Shown in pieces: positions 8,037 to 11,400 of a DNA stretch of 11,400 nt. The translations under genes were made by a program, and so were the position numbers. Under the pieces are notes generated by a model. The model was not told the DNA's origin. It was given only the letters and a program-made list of their open reading frames with translations, and ran no database searches. Each line of letters starts with the position of its first letter. The first letter of the stretch is position 1. This DNA is from JANXVY01 sp040080145 (lineage in GTDB: Bacteria; Pseudomonadota; Alphaproteobacteria; Rhizobiales; Hyphomicrobiaceae), in contig JBEBJA010000001.1 in assembly GCA_040080145.1 (NCBI GenBank), positions 1 through 11,400 of the forward strand, in the 5' to 3' direction.

Positions 8037-8092
8037 CACGGGGGCGCCCCAGCTGCTATGAGGGTGGGGACCTTGAAGTGGAGAGACGACGG

Positions 8093-9178
8093 ATGATGCG
8101 GCGATTGCTAGTTGGTTTGGTCGCGCTTGGGTCGATGTTCGACGCGACGTGGGTGTGGGCTCAGCGCGCGGCACCGGGGGTAACGGTTGAGGCCAATTTG
8201 CCCGCGCTGTCGGCTGATATCAACCAGACCTCGGTGTCGGGGATTTCGTCGGGCGCGTATATGGCCGGTCAATATCAGTTTGCGCACGGCAAGACGGTTG
8301 TTGGGGCAGCGATCATTGCGGGTGGGCCGTTTGGGTGTGCGGAGGCTCGGTATGGGGCGTTTTTACCGGGGCCGACGCGGCTGATGATGAATGCATCGCA
8401 GTCGATCAACGGCTGTATGCTGAATGCGCTGGCTTGGTATGGGATCCCGAACGCGGCGTCGCTGGCGGAACAGGCGCGGGATTTGGCGGAGGCGGGCAAG
8501 ATCGACCCAATCGCGGAGTTGGCGCGGCAAAAGATCTATCTGTTTTCGGGTGTGGCCGATCAGGTGGTGAAGCACCAGATCGTGGTGGCGGCGGCGGAAG
8601 TTTATCTGCGGCTCGGCGTGCCCAAGGAACACATCAAGACGGGGCCGGTGCTGGAGGCGGGGCATGGGTTTGTGACCGAACCTACGACACATGATTGCGG
8701 GTCGTCGGCGACGCCGTTCGTGGTGCATTGCGGGTACGATCAGGCGGGCGATCTGCTGGCGCATATCTATGGGCGTTTGGAGCCGCGCGCACCGGTGGCG
8801 AAGGGGTACCTGATTGCGTTCGACCAGAAGCCGTTCGTCGAGGGGCTGTCGCGGGCGAGCATGGCTGATACCGGGGCGGCGTATATTCCGTCGGCATGCC
8901 GTGAGGGTGCCGGGTGCCGGGTGCATGTGGCGTTTCATGGCTGCCAGCAGACGCAGAAGTCGGTGGGTGATGCGTTCGTGTCGGGGACCGGGTTTGCGGC
9001 GTGGGCCGATACGAACCGGATCATCCTGCTATTTCCGCAGGTGGACGCCGACCCGTTCGTCAATCCGATGGGGTGCTGGGATTGGTGGGGCTACACCGGG
9101 TTTGATTATTTGACGCGGAATGCGCCGCAAGTGGTTGCGGTGCATCGGATGGTGGAGCGGTTGGCGGGGAAGCCGTAG
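8093..9178 (+). CDS. Secreted PHB depolymerase-like esterase (alpha/beta hydrolase)
   Basis: The 361-residue protein has a signal peptide (about residues 1-23, MMRRLL then a hydrophobic core, cleavage near VWA|Q). The lipase box is GISSG (50-54), with Ser52 as the likely nucleophile. Asp156 (SGVADQ) and His191 (AGHGF) are the likely partners, in the order and spacing expected of the fold. CRVHVAFHGCQQ in the C-terminal half and a closing GCWDWWGYTG block are typical of the PHB depolymerase-like family. There is no separate substrate-binding or linker domain, so a periplasmic short-chain polyhydroxyalkanoate or oligomer esterase is more likely than an extracellular granule-degrading enzyme; this is inference. 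Start: ATG 8093 has GGAG (8080-8083) 9 nt upstream. The frame extends to 7877, but those residues are not signal-like and look non-coding. The gene is divergent from the mipA-like gene and convergent with efp. Confidence 0.85.
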   Translation: MMRRLLVGLVALGSMFDATWVWAQRAAPGVTVEANLPALSADINQTSVSGISSGAYMAGQYQFAHGKTVVGAAIIAGGPFGCAEARYGAFLPGPTRLMMNASQSINGCMLNALAWYGIPNAASLAEQARDLAEAGKIDPIAELARQKIYLFSGVADQVVKHQIVVAAAEVYLRLGVPKEHIKTGPVLEAGHGFVTEPTTHDCGSSATPFVVHCGYDQAGDLLAHIYGRLEPRAPVAKGYLIAFDQKPFVEGLSRASMADTGAAYIPSACREGAGCRVHVAFHGCQQTQKSVGDAFVSGTGFAAWADTNRIILLFPQVDADPFVNPMGCWDWWGYTGFDYLTRNAPQVVAVHRMVERLAGKP

Positions 9179-9235
9179 GGCGTGGAGTTCGTGACGCTCG
9201 TGGGCGAGACGGTTGCGGGGGGGGCAGCTTAGCGG

Positions 9236-9350
9236 CACGTGTAGGTTGGGTTAGCTGCCCTTTTGCAGCGTAACCCAACGACTTGGGTGACGACTCAGAG
9301 AGTTGTTGGGTTACGGCGGCGAAGCTGCCGCCTAACCCAACCTACGCGTG
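9236..9350. repeat. REPIN-like double palindrome between convergent esterase and efp genes
   Basis: Two palindromic units face each other. In unit A, GTTGGGTTA (9245-9253) pairs with TAACCCAAC (9271-9279) and encloses GCTGC/GCAGC. In unit B, GTTGGGTTA (9305-9313) pairs with TAACCCAAC (9333-9341) and encloses GGCGGC/GCCGCC. The units are also inverted relative to each other: outer arms 9236-9254 and 9332-9350 match at 18 of 19 positions, inner arms 9269-9283 and 9301-9315 at 14 of 15. The GTAGGTTGGGTTA core resembles widespread bacterial repetitive extragenic palindromes. It occupies most of the 184-nt gap and may also serve as a bidirectional terminator. Confidence 0.8.
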
Positions 9351-9362
9351 TGTGAGCCGCAA

Positions 9363-9932
9363 TCAGTCCTTCGCGCGTTCGACGTAGCTGCCGTCTTCGG
9401 TCATGATGACGACGCGGGTTCCGGTGCCGACGTGGGGCGGGACCATGATGCGGGCGCCGTTTTCGAGTTTGGCCGGCTTGTAGGACGACGAGGCGGTCTG
9501 GCCCTTCACGACGGGGTCGGCTTCGACGATTTCGAGCGTGACGCGGGCGGGGAGTTCGATGGAGACGGCCTTGCCTTCAAACAGCGAAACCGAGCAGATC
9601 ATGCCGTCCATCAGCCACTTAGCGCTGTCGCCCAGCACATCTTTGCTGACGGAAATCTGTTCGAAGCTCTCAGGCTGCATGAAGTTGAAGCCCATTTCGT
9701 CTTCGTACATGTAGCTGTACTTTTGTTCGTCGAGGTAGGCGCGCTCAACCTGGTCGGTCGTGCGATAGCGCTCGGTCACCTTCACGCCGTCGGCAATGCG
9801 GCGCAGTTCAAGATGTGTCACCGGCGTGCCCTTGCCAGGGTGGATGTTTTCAGCCGTCATGACGACCGCGAGCTTGCCGTTCAAATCCAGGACGTTGCCT
9901 TTGCGGACCGTGCTTGCAATAACTTTGACCAC
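9363..9932 (-). CDS. efp: Elongation factor P
   Basis: EF-P binds between the ribosomal P and E sites and relieves stalling at consecutive prolines. The 189-residue length is standard. The N-terminal KOW-like domain carries the tip loop HPGKG with Lys34, the residue that EpmA beta-lysylates in enterobacteria. Two OB-fold domains follow, with family signatures such as YSYMYEDEMGFNFM and GDSAKWLMDGM in the middle domain and SSSYKPAKLENGARIMVP near the C-terminus. The start is GTG at 9932, supported by GGAGA (9943-9939) with a 6-nt spacer. The gene is divergent from epmA, the expected modifying enzyme, which fits the Lys34 tip. Confidence 0.98.
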   Translation of the reverse strand: MVKVIASTVRKGNVLDLNGKLAVVMTAENIHPGKGTPVTHLELRRIADGVKVTERYRTTDQVERAYLDEQKYSYMYEDEMGFNFMQPESFEQISVSKDVLGDSAKWLMDGMICSVSLFEGKAVSIELPARVTLEIVEADPVVKGQTASSSYKPAKLENGARIMVPPHVGTGTRVVIMTEDGSYVERAKD

Positions 9933-9938
9933 GTTCGT

Positions 9939-9943
9939 TCTCC
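9939..9943 (-). promoter_or_regulatory. efp: Shine-Dalgarno site fixing the GTG start of efp
   Basis: The minus strand reads GGAGA, then a 6-nt spacer, then GTG at 9932-9930. This decides the non-ATG start, which also gives the conserved MVKVIAS-type N-terminus and places the tip lysine at residue 34. Confidence 0.75.
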
Positions 9944-10012
9944 GTTGAAACCTCTTCGGCGGAGCGCGTCGGGTTGAGCGTCGGCCTCGAATAAGGGGGT
10001 GTTTGAGGCCGT

Positions 10013-10041
10013 GTCATACCCGGTTCGGAGCATTTGGCCAA
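10013..10041 (-). promoter_or_regulatory. Possible promoter of efp
   Basis: On the minus strand, TTGGCC (10041-10036) and TATGAC (10018-10013) are separated by 17 nt; each matches four of six consensus bases. It would give a leader of about 75 nt. It is a weak pattern match, but well placed in the efp-epmA gap and clear of the repeat. Confidence 0.35.
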
Positions 10042-10076
10042 GGGTTGGTGCGTGTTGCGTGATGTCGCTTCGCGAT

Positions 10077-10132
10077 AAGGGCTATCGCCCTTAACCTATT
10101 CGAGGGGTGACCCCTCGAACTCCCCTCTTTTT
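10077..10132 (+). terminator. Terminator-like double hairpin immediately before epmA
   Basis: AAGGGC (10077-10082) pairs with GCCCTT (10087-10092). TTCGAGGGG (10099-10107) pairs with CCCCTCGAA (10111-10119) around TGA, a perfect 9-bp stem. T5 follows at 10128-10132. It points toward epmA, so any transcript starting upstream of 10065 must pass it. Whether it terminates or attenuates is unknown; the T run is shorter than in copy 1. Confidence 0.45.
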
Positions 10133-10139
10133 GGGACTC

Positions 10140-10144
10140 AAGGA
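10140..10144 (+). promoter_or_regulatory. epmA: Shine-Dalgarno site of epmA, carried by the repeat
   Basis: AAGGA is spaced 6 nt from ATG 10151. It lies within the last bases shared by the two copies of the 80-nt repeat and depends on one G that copy 1 lacks. Confidence 0.7.
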
Positions 10145-10150
10145 CATTTT

Positions 10151-11188
10151 ATGACAGTCAATGCCGATCAAACGCCGTGGTGGGATAAGGGGCGGCATTC
10201 GGACCGGCGCGGGTTTTTGCTGACGCGGGCCGCTATTAAGACGGCGCTGCAGGGGTGGTTTGCCGGTGAAGCGTTCATCGAGGTGGAGCCTGGGTGTCTG
10301 CAGGTGTCGCCAGGCAACGAGGCGCATCTGCATGCGTTTGCGACGGAGCGAATCGGCACGGATTTAAGCCGGACGCCGCTCTATCTGCATACGTCGCCGG
10401 AGTTTGCGATGAAGAAGCTGCTGGCGGCAGGCGAGGAGCGGATTTGTGCGTTTGCGCCGGTGTTTCGCAACCGCGAGGCGGGGGGGCTGCATGCGAACGA
10501 GTTTACGATGCTGGAGTGGTATCGGGCCGGAACCGGTTATGATGCAATGATGGCCGATTGTGGGGCGCTGCTGGCGCTGGCGGCTGAGACGGCAGGAACC
10601 AAGTGGGTGTCATATCGCGGAGGGACGTGCGATCCGCGCGTTGTGCCAGAGCGGGTTACTGTGGGTGAGGCGTTTGCGCGCCATGCGGGGATTGATCTGT
10701 TTGCGACGATAGGGAACCGGGATTGGTTGGCGAGGGCGGCGGACGCGCAGGGTGTGAGGGTTGGGGCGGATTACAGTTGGGCCGATATCTTTGCCCGGGT
10801 GCTGACCGAGCGGATCGAGCCGAGGTTGGGCGTTGGGCGGGCAACGCTGTTGTGCGATTATCCAGCCAGCGAGGCGGCGCTGGCGAAACGGTCGGAGCGC
10901 GATCCCAGGGTGGCGGAACGGTTTGAGCTGTATGTGTGCGGCGTCGAGGTCGCGAACGGGTTTTCCGAGTTGACGGATGCGCAGGTTCAGCGCGCAAATC
11001 TCGAAGCGGAGATGCAACTCAAGCAGGAGCGCTATGGTGAGCGGTATCCGATTGACGAGGACTTTCTGCGCGCGGTTGCGGCCATGCCGCAAGCAAGCGG
11101 GTGCGCGATGGGGTTCGATAGGCTGGTGATGCTGGCCGCAGGAGCCGAACGGGTCGAACAGGTGATTTGGACGCCGTTATCCACTTAA
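10151..11188 (+). CDS. epmA: EF-P--(R)-beta-lysine ligase EpmA (PoxA/GenX)
   Basis: This cytoplasmic class II aminoacyl-tRNA-synthetase paralogue activates (R)-beta-lysine with ATP and attaches it to Lys34 of EF-P. The 345-residue protein has only the lysyl-tRNA synthetase catalytic core, with no N-terminal OB anticodon domain, as usual for EpmA (E. coli about 325 aa). Seen in order: LHTSPEFAMKKLL (79-91); motif 2, VFRNREAGGLHANEFTMLEWYR (starts near 104); VEVANGFSELTD (265-276), a lysine-pocket segment; and motif 3, GCAMGFDRL (317-325). ATG 10151 is fixed by AAGGA 6 nt upstream. The gene is divergent from efp. The lysine 2,3-aminomutase EpmB, needed to make beta-lysine, is not in the window; only repeats follow to the right edge. 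Confidence 0.97.
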   Translation: MTVNADQTPWWDKGRHSDRRGFLLTRAAIKTALQGWFAGEAFIEVEPGCLQVSPGNEAHLHAFATERIGTDLSRTPLYLHTSPEFAMKKLLAAGEERICAFAPVFRNREAGGLHANEFTMLEWYRAGTGYDAMMADCGALLALAAETAGTKWVSYRGGTCDPRVVPERVTVGEAFARHAGIDLFATIGNRDWLARAADAQGVRVGADYSWADIFARVLTERIEPRLGVGRATLLCDYPASEAALAKRSERDPRVAERFELYVCGVEVANGFSELTDAQVQRANLEAEMQLKQERYGERYPIDEDFLRAVAAMPQASGCAMGFDRLVMLAAGAERVEQVIWTPLST

Positions 11189-11197
11189 CGTCATGGC

Positions 11198-11327
11198 CGC
11201 GAAGGCGACTACCCACGACAACTTCGAGAAATTGTGTGCCTGTTGAAGAAATTGTACTTGCCGCAGGCGCGCTGCTCTCAATTGTCGTCTCCTTTGCAGA
11301 CACTTGTCGTGGGTGGCCGCCTTCGCG
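11198..11327. repeat. Inverted-repeat element with 24-bp arms after epmA
   Basis: The left arm 11198-11221 (CGCGAAGGCG...ACCCACGACAA) and right arm 11304-11327 are inverted copies matching at 22 of 24 positions. They flank an 82-nt core with no convincing gene. The core contains AGAAATTGT twice (11227-11235 and 11247-11255), 20 nt apart. The left boundary is only about 10 nt past the epmA stop. The arm sequence resembles the cgcgaaggcg...ccacgac palindromic repeats of alphaproteobacteria. The element could be a small non-autonomous mobile element, two degenerate repeats in opposite orientation, or the epmA terminator region. Confidence 0.65.
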
Positions 11328-11355
11328 CATACGCGCTAAAATAAGCCCTTACTTT

Positions 11356-11400
11356 CTTCTCCCCCTGGGGAGAAGATGCCCGAAGGGCAGATGAGGGGTG
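11356..11400. repeat. Short palindromic intergenic repeat, cut by window end
   Basis: A perfect 9-bp hairpin CTTCTCCCC/GGGGAGAAG (11356-11375, 2-nt loop) is followed by TGCCC-GAA-GGGCA (11377-11389) and GATGAGGGGTG. This two-hairpin layout is typical of abundant intergenic repeats in Hyphomicrobiales. It can act as a terminator on either strand. It may continue past 11400. Confidence 0.65.

Larger units (their letters stand above)
10065..10146 (+). repeat. Dispersed ~80-nt double-hairpin repeat, copy 2, in the epmA leader
   Basis: The element starts TCGCTTCGCGATAAGGGC and is nearly identical to copy 1 (6863-6943), in the same orientation. Its tail reads AAGGACA where copy 1 reads AAGACA. The AAGGA at 10140-10144 is the Shine-Dalgarno site of epmA, 6 nt before the ATG at 10151, so the 3' edge of the repeat is fused to the gene's translation start. 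Confidence 0.85.

Noticed and set aside
7877..8092. N-terminal extension of the esterase
   Set aside because: It would place the signal peptide about 70 residues in. ATG 8093 has a Shine-Dalgarno site and starts directly with the signal peptide.
9236..9350. CRISPR-like or tRNA-like structure
   Set aside because: The four GTTGGGTTA-type arms are inverted pairs and not regularly spaced direct repeats, and no tRNA features (CCA end, T-loop, anticodon stem) are present.
11167..11394. Small plus-strand open frame (75 codons) overlapping the epmA end
   Set aside because: It runs through the inverted-repeat element and the terminal palindrome, with no Shine-Dalgarno site and no recognisable protein pattern.

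Overview
The window is chromosomal DNA of high G+C content, rich in GCG, GGG and CGG codons. It most likely comes from an alphaproteobacterium of the Hyphomicrobiales type. Four things point that way: an alpha-2-macroglobulin/PBP1C gene pair, a MipA/OmpV outer-membrane protein, a poly(3-hydroxybutyrate) (PHB) depolymerase-like periplasmic esterase, and short palindromic intergenic repeats of a style common in that order. The assignment is inference, because no rRNA or other taxonomic marker is present.

Layout: (1) 1-3906 (+) is the 3' three quarters of a bacterial alpha-2-macroglobulin with an intact CAEQ thioester motif. It is followed 7 nt later by pbpC (3914-6163, +), a bifunctional peptidoglycan glycosyltransferase/transpeptidase. 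The pair is the classical periplasmic defence/repair unit. (2) 6267-6845 (+) is a small membrane fatty-acid hydroxylase/sterol desaturase family protein. (3) 6863-6943 is a terminator-like repeat, followed by a convergent MipA/OmpV outer-membrane protein (6998-7855, -). (4) 8093-9178 (+) is a secreted alpha/beta-hydrolase of the PHB depolymerase type, divergent from the mipA-like gene. (5) 9236-9350 is a double palindrome (REPIN-like). (6) efp (9363-9932, -) and epmA (10151-11188, +) are divergent and encode elongation factor P and the enzyme that beta-lysylates it. (7) 11189-11400 has no gene and holds two more repeat elements.

The genes are of known families and I see no new multi-gene system. 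The unusual content is in the repeats. Two nearly identical ~80-nt double-hairpin elements lie 3.2 kb apart, and one supplies the ribosome-binding site of epmA. A palindromic intergenic-type repeat, together with a 24-bp tandem duplication, forms the N-terminal cytoplasmic tail of PbpC. A REPIN-like element separates the convergent esterase and efp genes. An inverted-repeat element with 24-bp arms follows epmA.

No tRNA, rRNA, CRISPR array, insertion sequence or integrase was seen. No intergenic stretch exceeds 300 bases.
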